Assembly (NCBI GenBank): GCA_023456105.1
Contig: JAEYAO010000066.1
Coordinates: 1 to 64,000, forward strand
Source: Pseudomonadota bacterium
Lineage (GTDB): Bacteria; Pseudomonadota; Alphaproteobacteria; Caulobacterales; Caulobacteraceae
Reading direction: 5' to 3'
DNA: 64,000 nucleotides
Each line of letters opens with the position of its first letter. Position 1 is the first letter of the stretch. The position numbers and the translations under genes were made by a program. Positions 8,982-16,454 of the stretch are shown one piece after another. The notes below the pieces were generated by a model. It was not told where the DNA came from. It did no database searches and saw only the letters and a program-made list of their open reading frames with translations.

Positions 8982-9791
8982 CTAGGCTTCGCGAGCGTCG
9001 AGAAATTCCTCGAAGCGCGTGACCGTCTGCGCCACGGCCTTGCTCATATTCAGAAGTGTTGGGAAGAGGGGCTGGCCCTCAATAATGCCGGGCTCATTGA
9101 GAAATATCTCAGCGGTCGGTTCGCCATAACGCTCTACTTTGATGCCTCCGGCATCGGAGCGCATGAGGCCCTGAGAGCCGCCTGGGCCGATAGAGACTGT
9201 CGCGCGCCCAATGCTGTTGTTGTTCTTATCTCGAACGTTGAACAGGGTGATGGTCTGGGGGACGAGGACGGGGATCAGCAGTCTGTGTTTGTCACGGACG
9301 TCGAGCTTGTTGAGGGGCCACAGAAGTCCGTCCGCAGCTTTGTAAGGGCGTATCTCATCGATGATGAAGGCTGCGATGCCGGGAATGGCCGTCTCTACGG
9401 CGGCGTAGCGGCCTTTGCGACTACCTCGTCCACACCCGGCGCAGGGCTCGCCGCGCTCGACACTAAAGGCCGATACAAGTTCCTCCCGCGTTTCCCCCAT
9501 AGGGAACGTGAGTCGGGTGTCCTTCCAGTGCAATACCTCGCTGACTACGTAATCGAGAACGGAACGGAGATTGTGCACCGCGTCACCGAGCGTCAGGACC
9601 ATCTCCGCTGGCAGAGGATCGACCGAGACAATGCGGATTTCTTGGCCGCCCTCAGGGTGGTCTTGAATGACCACTTTGCAGAAATCCGTTTTGCAGTAGG
9701 CATCCCAGATGGCCTGAAGCTGGCCAATGTGATGGTCGGCCCATACTAGCTTTAGGCGGGCCTGTTGAAATCGAGTAGGCTGTTTGGCCAT
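8982..9791 (-). CDS. Passenger protein of unknown function in the IS1595 element
   Basis: A 269-residue soluble protein, starting MAKQPTRFQQARLKLVWADH from the ATG at 9791. Its middle (LGDAVHNLRSVLDYVVSEVL and NKLDVRDKHRLLIPVLV) resembles a widespread family of uncharacterised bacterial proteins with a conserved HNLRSxLD motif; the function is not known to me. No transposition motif is visible, so it is cargo rather than a mobility gene. The opposite strand also carries a long frame (8928-9749), but only this one shows recognisable conserved motifs. An upstream in-frame ATG at 9860 would overlap the small plus-strand gene heavily. Confidence 0.72.
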   Translation of the reverse strand: MAKQPTRFQQARLKLVWADHHIGQLQAIWDAYCKTDFCKVVIQDHPEGGQEIRIVSVDPLPAEMVLTLGDAVHNLRSVLDYVVSEVLHWKDTRLTFPMGETREELVSAFSVERGEPCAGCGRGSRKGRYAAVETAIPGIAAFIIDEIRPYKAADGLLWPLNKLDVRDKHRLLIPVLVPQTITLFNVRDKNNNSIGRATVSIGPGGSQGLMRSDAGGIKVERYGEPTAEIFLNEPGIIEGQPLFPTLLNMSKAVAQTVTRFEEFLDAREA

Positions 9792-9954
9792 GAAATCAGA
9801 TCCCCGAACCGACCCCATAGCGGAGCGCCGCGACGAAGTGCTCAAGCGGATGCTGAACACGCCGCCGCAGCCTAGGCCGAGTCCGAAGAAGGGGAAGAAG
9901 GCTTCTTCACGCGCTTCCGGCGCAGACGCGCCAAGCGCAAAGCCTGAAACCTAA
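9790..9954 (+). CDS. Small passenger protein in the IS1595 element
   Basis: A 54-residue, strongly charged protein. The N-terminal half is helical (RRDEVLKRMLNTPPQ) and is followed by a Pro/Lys-rich, probably disordered tail. Its ATG shares the palindromic CATG with the start of the divergent passenger gene, and its TAA overlaps the transposase stop codon. This tight packing with no wasted base supports a real gene. The RMLNTPP segment resembles small hypothetical proteins I have seen in alphaproteobacteria and phages; no function is known. Confidence 0.5.
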   Translation: MKSDPRTDPIAERRDEVLKRMLNTPPQPRPSPKKGKKASSRASGADAPSAKPET

Positions 9955-10913
9955 ACGTAGGCTTCGTCAGTCCGCCGATAGGTCAGGCGCTTCCCGACAG
10001 TGCCAAGGATGGCCATGTCGGTGCGCTGAGTGTCGTTGTAGCCGAGGGCGGCGCGGGTGTTGTGGCGGAAGCCAAACTCGGTGACGTAGCGGTTCAGGTG
10101 CTTCTCAGAGCAGTGCTGATAGACGCCCTTCATGCCCTTCTTGAACACACCGAAGAAGCCTTCCGCGCTGTTGGTGTTCACATCGCCACGGGCATATTCG
10201 CCAGCGGAGTGCTTCACGGTCTCATGCGAGGCGAACAGGTCAGCGGCGCCCTTGTAGAGGTTGCTTTCGTCGGTATGCAGACGGCTCGCCGGATGGACGT
10301 TTTCGATCACCAGGCGCTGGACGGTGGCCTTGTCGGCAACGGCGACGTGAAAGACCTTGGCCTTGCCGCCGCGCTCGACCAGAGCGACGACCGGGCGGCT
10401 GTTGCGGGGCTTCTTGCGCTTGAGGAAGGGCGTTCCGTTCGTGCGGAGCGTCGGGCTGATAGCGGGCTTGCCGTAGTAGGTTTCGTCGGCCTCAACGACC
10501 TTACCCTCGCCGCCTAGCTGGTCGGTGTCCGTGTCGGTCATGGCCTCGCGGATGCGGTGCGCCATGAACCACGCCGTGCGGTAGGAGCCGAGCGCGAGTT
10601 CGCGTTGCAGCTGGAGGGCGCTGATACCCTTCTTGCTGGCGCACATCAGGTGCATGGCCAGCAGCCACTTGTTCAGGGGAACCTTGGAGTCCTCGTAGAC
10701 GGTGCCGATGGTGGCCGTGAACTGGGCGCTACAGGCGTTGCACTTGTAGAGGCCAGCGCGGTGCGCCTTGCCCTTGAGCAGGGTCGATTGATCATCACCG
10801 ACCACGCCGCAATGCGGGCAGGTCCGACCCTCCGGCCAGCGCACCTTTTCGAAGTGAGCGCGAGCGGCGTCTTCGTCGTGGAAGATCGGGTCGGAGAGAG
10901 TTGCCTTGGCCAT
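9951..10913 (-). CDS. IS1595-family transposase
   Basis: A 320-residue transposase with an N-terminal zinc ribbon (C32-x2-C35 and C58-x2-C61) and a DDE-type core: D143 in VEADETYYG, D215 in HTDESNLYKG and E251 in NTNSAEGFFGVFKKG. The NS-EGFF signature and the zinc ribbon are typical of IS1595/ISXO2-like elements. It appears intact. A TTGAGG Shine-Dalgarno lies just before its ATG. Confidence 0.95.
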   Translation of the reverse strand: MAKATLSDPIFHDEDAARAHFEKVRWPEGRTCPHCGVVGDDQSTLLKGKAHRAGLYKCNACSAQFTATIGTVYEDSKVPLNKWLLAMHLMCASKKGISALQLQRELALGSYRTAWFMAHRIREAMTDTDTDQLGGEGKVVEADETYYGKPAISPTLRTNGTPFLKRKKPRNSRPVVALVERGGKAKVFHVAVADKATVQRLVIENVHPASRLHTDESNLYKGAADLFASHETVKHSAGEYARGDVNTNSAEGFFGVFKKGMKGVYQHCSEKHLNRYVTEFGFRHNTRAALGYNDTQRTDMAILGTVGKRLTYRRTDEAYV

Positions 10914-10935
10914 GCCTCAACCTACCAGAACGGCT

Positions 10936-10956
10936 CGGTTTGTAAAGTGCATAGTT
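10936..10956. repeat. Terminal inverted repeat, right
   Basis: Ends GTGCATAGTT; perfect 21-bp partner of 8889-8909. Confidence 0.92.
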
Positions 10957-10970
10957 AGGAATATCCACCT
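10957..10970. repeat. Target site duplication, right copy
   Basis: Second exact copy of the 14-bp sequence at 8875-8888. Its last two bases form part of the stop codon of the next gene. Confidence 0.92.
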
Positions 10971-11397
10971 ATTCGAAGCCGGCCGCCTTGCGCTCCTGCC
11001 ATGCGATCACCGTGCCGACGACGATGCAGGCCAGAACGCCGTAGCCGGCGAGATTGAGCACGGTGTAGAGCGAGGCGATGGGCGTACGGAGATCGATCAT
11101 GTTCATGATGTGGCTCATCACGGACAGAAGCTGAAAAGCAGCGGCCCAGACGGGCCACACCGCGCGAGATCGCCACGCCATGCCCGCAAAGATGATCGCC
11201 ATGATCGTGTCTAAGACAAAGAGACCAATCTGAGGTTCGTAGAGTTCACCGTCCTGCTGGACGAGGATCGATGCAAACCAACCAAGCAAAATCGCTCCTG
11301 CTCCAAATCGCTCCAAGTCTTCGCCTTTCAAGAAGGCGAACAGACAGCACAAAACCACGACGACGCCGCCGATCTGCGCGTAAAGGGTGTCCAACAT
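10969..11397 (-). CDS. Small integral membrane protein, unknown function
   Basis: A 142-residue protein with about four hydrophobic segments (IGGVVVVLCCLFAFL, GAGAILLGWFASILV, IGLFVLDTIMAIIFAGMAW and YGVLACIVVGTVIAW). I do not recognise it; such a layout would fit a phage-like or accessory membrane protein. The start at 11397 is supported by GAGGGCG, but that ribosome binding site lies inside a 13-bp hairpin stem. The IS1595 element is inserted directly after its stop codon. Confidence 0.65.
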   Translation of the reverse strand: MLDTLYAQIGGVVVVLCCLFAFLKGEDLERFGAGAILLGWFASILVQQDGELYEPQIGLFVLDTIMAIIFAGMAWRSRAVWPVWAAAFQLLSVMSHIMNMIDLRTPIASLYTVLNLAGYGVLACIVVGTVIAWQERKAAGFE

Positions 11398-11400
11398 GAA

Positions 11401-11434
11401 ATCGCCCTCGCGTCTGACAGAACGCGAGGGCGAT
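11401..11434 (-). promoter_or_regulatory. Hairpin covering the ribosome binding site of the 11397 gene
   Basis: A perfect 13-bp stem (11401-11413 with 11422-11434) and an 8-base loop. On the minus strand the 3' arm includes GAGGGCG, the Shine-Dalgarno of the gene starting at 11397, only a few bases before its ATG. It could attenuate translation, or act as an intergenic terminator after the gene at 11489; there is no good U-tract. Confidence 0.55.
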
Positions 11435-11488
11435 CTTGAGATGAATCGCAACCGGCGGAAATGGCCGATCGCGATCGTTACGGCGAAT

Positions 11489-11839
11489 TTAGCCGACGGC
11501 GCGCAGGCCGCGCGTTTGGTCGCGGGGCTTGGGGTCGAGCCAGTCGTCGGGCTTGTTGATCGGGCCGACATTGTAGGTTCCCCAGCCGAGGCGGCGGTGA
11601 TCCTTTTGCATCTCGGCGTGGCAGGCAATGATGGCTTCGCGCGCGGCGCCGAGTTGGGCGATGGTTTCCATGGCCCGGGCCTGCGCCGCCGTGGCCGAGA
11701 CCGGCGACAGCGACAGGGCGGCGCGGGCGCCGATCATCGACTGCACAAGGGCCGTCGCCTGGGTGATGGCCGCATCGACGGCCTGTTCCGTAGCATGCAG
11801 ATCGCCGGCGACGCTGGCGACGACTTCAACCCGATCCAT
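11489..11839 (-). CDS. Small helical hypothetical protein
   Basis: A 116-residue protein, predicted mostly alpha-helical in its first two thirds (Ala-rich, with HATEQAVDAAITQATALVQSM), ending in a polar region with DDWLDPKPRDQTRG. Not recognised. The start at 11839 is chosen for GGAGGG immediately upstream; an in-frame ATG at 11881 lacks a site. It lies upstream of the membrane protein and the S24 repressor on the same strand, and may once have formed an operon with them. Confidence 0.6.
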   Translation of the reverse strand: MDRVEVVASVAGDLHATEQAVDAAITQATALVQSMIGARAALSLSPVSATAAQARAMETIAQLGAAREAIIACHAEMQKDHRRLGWGTYNVGPINKPDDWLDPKPRDQTRGLRAVG

Positions 11840-11863
11840 GTTAGCCCTCCAAGGTGGATATGG

Positions 11864-11878
11864 TAAACGAAGGGTTAA
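11864..11878 (-). promoter_or_regulatory. Possible CtrA half-match
   Basis: TAAA-N7-TTAA, one mismatch from the CtrA consensus TTAA-N7-TTAA, 25-39 bases before the ATG at 11839. Weak on its own. Confidence 0.25.
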
Positions 11879-11979
11879 CATAGGTCGTCGCGTTGCGGTA
11901 GAGGTTTGTTCACCTTGTTTGCGCGCGGGGCTTTACTTGGGCGGGGCCGGCGTTCCTGCCAGCGGGGCGCGTGGAGGCC

Positions 11980-12378
11980 CTAGCTGTCTTCCGCCAGAAG
12001 GAAGTGGGCGGTCAGGGAGGCGATCGGCTGGCCGCGCTCCTCCTGCCAGGCTTCGGCCAGCACATGGGCGACGCGGCGGCCGGCGCGGCTGATCCGGGCG
12101 CGCGCAAAGACGTCCTGAGGGCGGCCGGTCCGCAGATAGGCCACGGTGACGTTGATGGGGCGGGGCAGGCGGGCGGCGGGAAACGCCAGGGCCACCTGGG
12201 CGATGGCGGTCATCTCCAGCAAGGCCGCGGTCGAGCCGCCGTGCAGGGCGGGAATCATGGGGTTGCCGATCAGCTGGTCGCGGAACGGCATGGTGACCGT
12301 GATCTCGTCCCCGCTGACCAGGGTGCGCAGGTCGAGAAAGCGGGCGTAGGGCAGGCGGTCCAGCAGGGGCTCTGTCAC
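11980..12378 (-). CDS. PaaI-family thioesterase (second of pair)
   Basis: A 132-residue hotdog-fold thioesterase. The family motif is IPALHGGSTAALLEMTA, with the helix entering after HGG, followed by the beta-sheet core (INVTVAYLRTGRP). The start is a GTG at 12378 whose last two bases are the start of the upstream gene's TGA stop, giving a GTGA overlap and translational coupling. The substrate is probably a small acyl- or aryl-CoA. Confidence 0.82.
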   Translation of the reverse strand: MTEPLLDRLPYARFLDLRTLVSGDEITVTMPFRDQLIGNPMIPALHGGSTAALLEMTAIAQVALAFPAARLPRPINVTVAYLRTGRPQDVFARARISRAGRRVAHVLAEAWQEERGQPIASLTAHFLLAEDS

Positions 12379-12848
12379 TGTTCGGCCTCGCGCGCGGCGA
12401 GGATGGCGGCGCGGCGGGCGGCCCGGTCCTCGTTGACGACATAGGCGGCCTGGGCTGCGGCCACCGGATCGGACGGATCGTCCTCGAACGCCCAGGCGCG
12501 CACAAAGGCGACGGACGGCGTCAGGCGAAAGCAGGAGCCCTTGGCCAGCAGGTCTCGGCCGGGCAAGGCCGCGCGCATGTAGTCGACGCGGAGGTCCAGG
12601 GTGGCGATGGGACGGAAGGCTTCGAGTTTGACCCACACCGACAGGCCGCCGACGTGGTCCAGCATGGTGGTCACCAGCCCGCCCGCGAGGACGCCGGTGT
12701 CGGGGTCGCCGACCAGATCCGCACGATAGGGCACGCGGATGGACACGCCCTCGTCATCCAGCCCTTCGTAGACGAAGCCCAGGGCATGGGTGTGCGCCGA
12801 ACCGGCGGCGAGCTGGGGCAGGATGGTGGAAAGAAAACCGTCGACCAT
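12375..12848 (-). CDS. PaaI-family thioesterase (first of pair)
   Basis: A 157-residue hotdog-fold thioesterase with GVLAGGLVTTMLDHVGGLSVW and TLDLRVDYMRAALPGRDL. Starts at the ATG at 12848. It overlaps the next gene by 4 bases; two hotdog proteins encoded in tandem often form a heteromer, which is inference here. Divergent from the exonuclease gene at 12900, with only 51 bp between. Confidence 0.82.
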   Translation of the reverse strand: MVDGFLSTILPQLAAGSAHTHALGFVYEGLDDEGVSIRVPYRADLVGDPDTGVLAGGLVTTMLDHVGGLSVWVKLEAFRPIATLDLRVDYMRAALPGRDLLAKGSCFRLTPSVAFVRAWAFEDDPSDPVAAAQAAYVVNEDRAARRAAILAAREAEQ

Positions 12849-12899
12849 GCTCCGTCTTATGGCGACGGCGCCGCTTGGCGTCGAGTGCGTTAGAGGATC

Positions 12900-13931
12900 A
12901 TGATCCGTCCCGAAGACCTGCTGCACCCCACGCCGGCCGGCCTTTATTGCCCGCCGGGGGACTTCTATGTCGATCCGGTGCGGCCGGTGGATCGGGCGGT
13001 GGTGACGCATGGCCATTCAGACCATGCGCGGGCCGGTCACGGCGCGGTGCTGGCGACGCCGCAGACGTTGGCGATCATGGCCGAACGCTATGGCGAGGAC
13101 TTCACCGGCCGGCGCCAGCCTGCGGCCTATGGCGAGGCGACCTCCATCAACGGTGTGGAGGTGCGGTTGCACCCGGCGGGGCACGTGCTGGGCTCGGCGC
13201 AGGCGGAGGTGCGCTGGCGCGGCCTGACCATCGTGGTGTCCGGCGACTACAAGCGCAGGCGCGATCCGACATGCGCGGGGTTCGAGCCCGTCCCGTGCCA
13301 TGTCTTCATCTCGGAGGCGACCTTTGGGCTGCCGGTGTTCCGCCATCCGCCGGCGGAGGCGGAGGTGGCGCGGCTGGTGAAGTCGCTGGGGCAGTTCCCG
13401 GAGCGGGCGCATCTGGTCGGGGCCTATGCGCTGGGCAAGGCGCAGCGGATCATCGCCCATCTGCGCGAAGCCGGTTGGGAGCGACCGATCTATGTGCACG
13501 GCGCGCTGGAGAGGCTGAACGCCCTGTATGAGCGCGAGGGCGTGGCCCTGGGGCCGATCCTGCCGACGCGCGATCTGCCGAAAGGCTCGCTGGGCGGAGA
13601 GGTGGCCATTGCGCCGCCGTCGGCGATCCAGGATCGCTGGGCCCGCCGCTTCGCCGAGCCGGTGGCGGCGTTCGCATCGGGCTGGATGGGGGTGCGGGCC
13701 AGGGCGCGGCAGAAGGGCGTCGAGCTGCCGCTGGTGGTGTCGGACCACGCCGACTGGGACGAGCTGACCGCCACCTTCCGCGAGGTGGCGCCCGAAGAGA
13801 TCTGGATCACCCACGGCCGCGAGGAAGGGCTGTGCCGCTGGGCCGAGCTCCACGGCATGAAGGCACGGGCGCTGAGGCTGGTCGGCTATGACGAGGAGGA
13901 CGACGAGAGCCTGGAGGTCCGGCCGGACTAG
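12900..13931 (+). CDS. Ligase-associated-type DNA exonuclease (metallo-beta-lactamase fold)
   Basis: A 343-residue nuclease of the mRNA 3'-processing factor/beta-CASP family. The metal ligands are THGHSDHA (about residues 37-44) and HPAGHVLGSA, with SGDY for the next ligand and ITHGREE near the C-terminus. This clade is usually encoded with an ATP-dependent DNA ligase, an Lhr-type helicase and a phosphoesterase. None of these partners is next to it here; a convergent histidine kinase follows. Confidence 0.85.
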   Translation: MIRPEDLLHPTPAGLYCPPGDFYVDPVRPVDRAVVTHGHSDHARAGHGAVLATPQTLAIMAERYGEDFTGRRQPAAYGEATSINGVEVRLHPAGHVLGSAQAEVRWRGLTIVVSGDYKRRRDPTCAGFEPVPCHVFISEATFGLPVFRHPPAEAEVARLVKSLGQFPERAHLVGAYALGKAQRIIAHLREAGWERPIYVHGALERLNALYEREGVALGPILPTRDLPKGSLGGEVAIAPPSAIQDRWARRFAEPVAAFASGWMGVRARARQKGVELPLVVSDHADWDELTATFREVAPEEIWITHGREEGLCRWAELHGMKARALRLVGYDEEDDESLEVRPD

Positions 13932-13934
13932 CGG

Positions 13935-15551
13935 TCAGGCGACGGCGCGGCCCGGTTGCGCCTGCGAACCGGCCTGACCGGCCGCCATGGCGGCGTTCAT
14001 CGCCATGCGCAGGCGCTCGGGCTTGATCGGCTTTTCCACCACCGCGGCCATGCCGATGGACAGATAGCGACGGGCGTCTTCCGGATCGGCGTTGGCGGTC
14101 AGGGCGACGATGGGCACCAAGCCGACCGGCGGCGCCAGGGCCCGAATGGCCTGGGTGGCCTGGACGCCGTCCATGCGCGGCATTTTGATGTCCATCAGCA
14201 CCATGTCGAACGGCCGTTCCTGCACGGCGGAGAGGGCCTCCAGTCCGTCCTCGGCCAGTTCGGAGGTGCAGCCGAACATCTCGCACAGGGCCTGGGCCAC
14301 CACGCGGTTGGTGGCGTTGTCGTCGACGATCAGCACGTGCGGGCTGGACTGCAGGTCCAGCTCGGTCAGGTCGGAGACGTTCGACGGCGCGGCCTCTTCG
14401 ATGTGAACGCGTTCGGCGTCCAGTTCGAAGGCGAAGGTCGCGCCGCTGCCGGCGTTGTTCTCGGCCCAGATGCGTCCGCCCATGCGCTCGGTGATCTGGC
14501 GGCAGATGGACAGGCCAAGACCGGCGCCGTCGGGGCCTGAGCCGTGCACGAAGGGTTCGAAGATGACGTCGACGCGATCGGCGTCCAGGCCCGGCCCGTT
14601 GTCGCGCACGCGGCCTTCCATGCGGATCCGGCCGTCGTGAGCCGTGGCGCGCAGGCTGGCCTCGACCACGCCGTTGCGCGCGAACTTCAGCGCATTGGAA
14701 ATCAGGTTGTTGAACACCTGTTTGACGCGGACATCGTCGATCTCGGCCGACAGCTCGGTGTCGCCTTCGTAGCCGACCAGCAGGGTCACGCCGTCCTGCG
14801 AGGCGCGGGGCTCCCACAGGGCCTGGATGTCGTCCATGAGGGCGCGCAGCGGCGTGGGACGTGGCGAAAGCTCGAGCTCGCCGGCCTCGGCCTTGGACAG
14901 ATCCAGGGCGTCCTGAAGGATGCGAAGCAGGGTTTCGGACGAGTCCACGATGGTCTGGACGTGCGCCTGGGCGGCGTCGTTCAGCGGCTGGCGGCGCAGC
15001 AGCTCGGCCACGGCCAGCACGCCGTTCATGGGCGTGCGGAGCTCATGGCTCATGATCGCCAGGAACTGGCTCTTGGCCCGCGCGGCGGTCAGGGCCTGGG
15101 TGCGGACGTCGGTCAGCACGACCGCCTGTTCGGCGATCTCGCGGCTCTGGCGATTGTGCCGATCGTTGATGGCGCGCAGCAGGGTGGCGGCGGTTCCGAC
15201 ACCGTCATAGAGACCGTTTCGGGTGACGATGAAGCCCCGGAACAGGTCGGACGACCCCCCCTTCAGCAGGATGTCGCAGAAATCGTCCGTCTCCAGACCC
15301 GCTTCCACCACCACCGGCTCTGCGTCCATAACGTGGATTATCGAGCGGCCGCTGTAGAGCGCCTGGCCGAAGGGGCTGGCCATCTTCAGAAGAAAAGCCG
15401 TCCGCTCGATCAGTCCGACGGGACGGCCGTTGTCGACGATCGGCAGAACCAGGGTGTCCGGCTCGCGCGCGAAACGCGCGAAGACCTCGGCGCCGGATGC
15501 GCCCGGTGTCACCGGTTCGGGCCGTTCAACTAGGGTCTCAATGGTCGGCAT
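13935..15551 (-). CDS. Hybrid sensor histidine kinase with N-terminal CBS-like region
   Basis: A 538-residue cytoplasmic kinase without membrane segments. Residues about 15-130 look like a CBS pair (DTLVLPIVDNGRPVGLIER). Then come HisKA with H169 (MSHELRTPMNG), HATPase_c with NNLISNALKF and GAGLGLSICRQI, and a C-terminal receiver with D410/D411, phospho-acceptor D454 (VLMDIKMP) and the KP near the end. The start at 15551 begins MPTIETLVERP. No partner regulator is adjacent. Divergent from queC. Confidence 0.88.
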   Translation of the reverse strand: MPTIETLVERPEPVTPGASGAEVFARFAREPDTLVLPIVDNGRPVGLIERTAFLLKMASPFGQALYSGRSIIHVMDAEPVVVEAGLETDDFCDILLKGGSSDLFRGFIVTRNGLYDGVGTAATLLRAINDRHNRQSREIAEQAVVLTDVRTQALTAARAKSQFLAIMSHELRTPMNGVLAVAELLRRQPLNDAAQAHVQTIVDSSETLLRILQDALDLSKAEAGELELSPRPTPLRALMDDIQALWEPRASQDGVTLLVGYEGDTELSAEIDDVRVKQVFNNLISNALKFARNGVVEASLRATAHDGRIRMEGRVRDNGPGLDADRVDVIFEPFVHGSGPDGAGLGLSICRQITERMGGRIWAENNAGSGATFAFELDAERVHIEEAAPSNVSDLTELDLQSSPHVLIVDDNATNRVVAQALCEMFGCTSELAEDGLEALSAVQERPFDMVLMDIKMPRMDGVQATQAIRALAPPVGLVPIVALTANADPEDARRYLSIGMAAVVEKPIKPERLRMAMNAAMAAGQAGSQAQPGRAVA

Positions 15552-15743
15552 ACTGGCCGGGGACTCCGTTACGAGCCTCGGTTCTGCCCGACAACGATTT
15601 GCAGAAGGGTTAATCCCTTCGCCTTTGACAGGCCGCCGCCGCTTTTGCGCCGGCTTTCCATGTCGTGTATGCGATTGACCCGCCGCCTCCATCGGCTCCA
15701 TCTCTTTCGCATGCGCGCGGCCGTGGCCGACCGCAGGTTTGTC

Positions 15744-16454
15744 ATGAGCGATACCCAGACCTCGACCTCCGCACTTGTGCTGTTTTCCGGCGGGCAGGAC
15801 AGCGCCACCTGCCTGGCCTGGGCGCTGGAGCGGTTCGACCGGGTGGAGACGGTCGGCTTCGACTACGGCCAGCGGCATGTGGTCGAGATGCAGGCGCGCC
15901 AGGCCGTGCGCGAAGGCATGCGGGCCGCCCTGCCGGCGCTCGCCGCACGGCTGGGCGACGACCATGTGGTGGACCTGACAGGCTATGGTCGCATCGCCGA
16001 AAGCGCGCTGACGGCCGACCGCAAGATCGAGATGGACGCGCGCGGCCTGCCGACGACATTCGTGCCCGGGCGCAACCTGATCTTTTTGGTCGCGGCGGCG
16101 GCGCTGGCGGACCGGCGAGGGTTGGAGGTGCTGGTCGGAGGCATGTGCGAGACGGACTATTCCGGCTATCCGGATTGTCGGCACGAGACGATGCAGGCGA
16201 TGGCCCGGGCGCTGTCGCTGGGGCTGGACAAGCCTGTCGCCATCGAAACGCCGCTGATGTGGCTGACGAAGGCGCAGACCTGGGCGCTGGCCGACCGGAT
16301 CGGCGGCAAGGCGCTGGTCGAGCTTATCGTCGAGGACAGCCACACCTGCTACCTGGGCGACCGCACGCACCGGCGCGCCTGGGGTTACGGCTGCGGCGAG
16401 TGCCCGGCCTGCGAGCTGCGCGCGGCCGGCTATTCGGAATGGGCGTCGGCGTGA
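15744..16454 (+). CDS. queC: 7-cyano-7-deazaguanine synthase QueC
   Basis: ATP-dependent conversion of 7-carboxy-7-deazaguanine to preQ0. The PP-loop motif SGGQDS is at residues 15-20; the zinc cysteines are in SHTCYLG and CGECPACELR near the C-terminus. The start at 15744 (MSDTQTS) gives 236 residues, the normal size; upstream in-frame ATGs at 15645 and 15711 would add a basic tail not expected in the family. First gene of a queC-queE-queD-acetyltransferase operon with overlaps at each junction. Confidence 0.95.
   Translation: MSDTQTSTSALVLFSGGQDSATCLAWALERFDRVETVGFDYGQRHVVEMQARQAVREGMRAALPALAARLGDDHVVDLTGYGRIAESALTADRKIEMDARGLPTTFVPGRNLIFLVAAAALADRRGLEVLVGGMCETDYSGYPDCRHETMQAMARALSLGLDKPVAIETPLMWLTKAQTWALADRIGGKALVELIVEDSHTCYLGDRTHRRAWGYGCGECPACELRAAGYSEWASA

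Larger units (their letters stand above)
8889..10956 (-). mobile_element. IS1595-family element with two passenger genes
   Basis: A 2,068-bp element with perfect 21-bp terminal inverted repeats (8889-8909 and 10936-10956) flanked by an exact 14-bp direct repeat. It holds an IS1595-type transposase at one end and two further genes (8982-9791 minus, 9790-9954 plus) that fill the remainder. Perfect ends and an exact duplication indicate a recent insertion. Removing it and one duplication copy restores a short spacer between the membrane protein gene at 10969 and the S24 repressor. Confidence 0.92.

Noticed and set aside
8928..9749. A 273-codon plus-strand frame inside the IS1595 element, with AGAGGAA before its ATG.
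   Set aside because: It lies antisense to the 269-residue passenger gene, which shows recognisable conserved motifs (HNLRS, DKHRLLIP); this frame shows none.
15588..15620. AAGGGTTAATCCCTT between the hybrid kinase and queC, considered as a CtrA or preQ-type regulatory site.
   Set aside because: It has a single TTAA with no second half at the right spacing, and no preQ1 riboswitch fold is evident.
15552..16370. An N-terminal extension of the hybrid kinase reaching 811 residues.
   Set aside because: It would run antisense through queC. The family-like start is the ATG at 15551.
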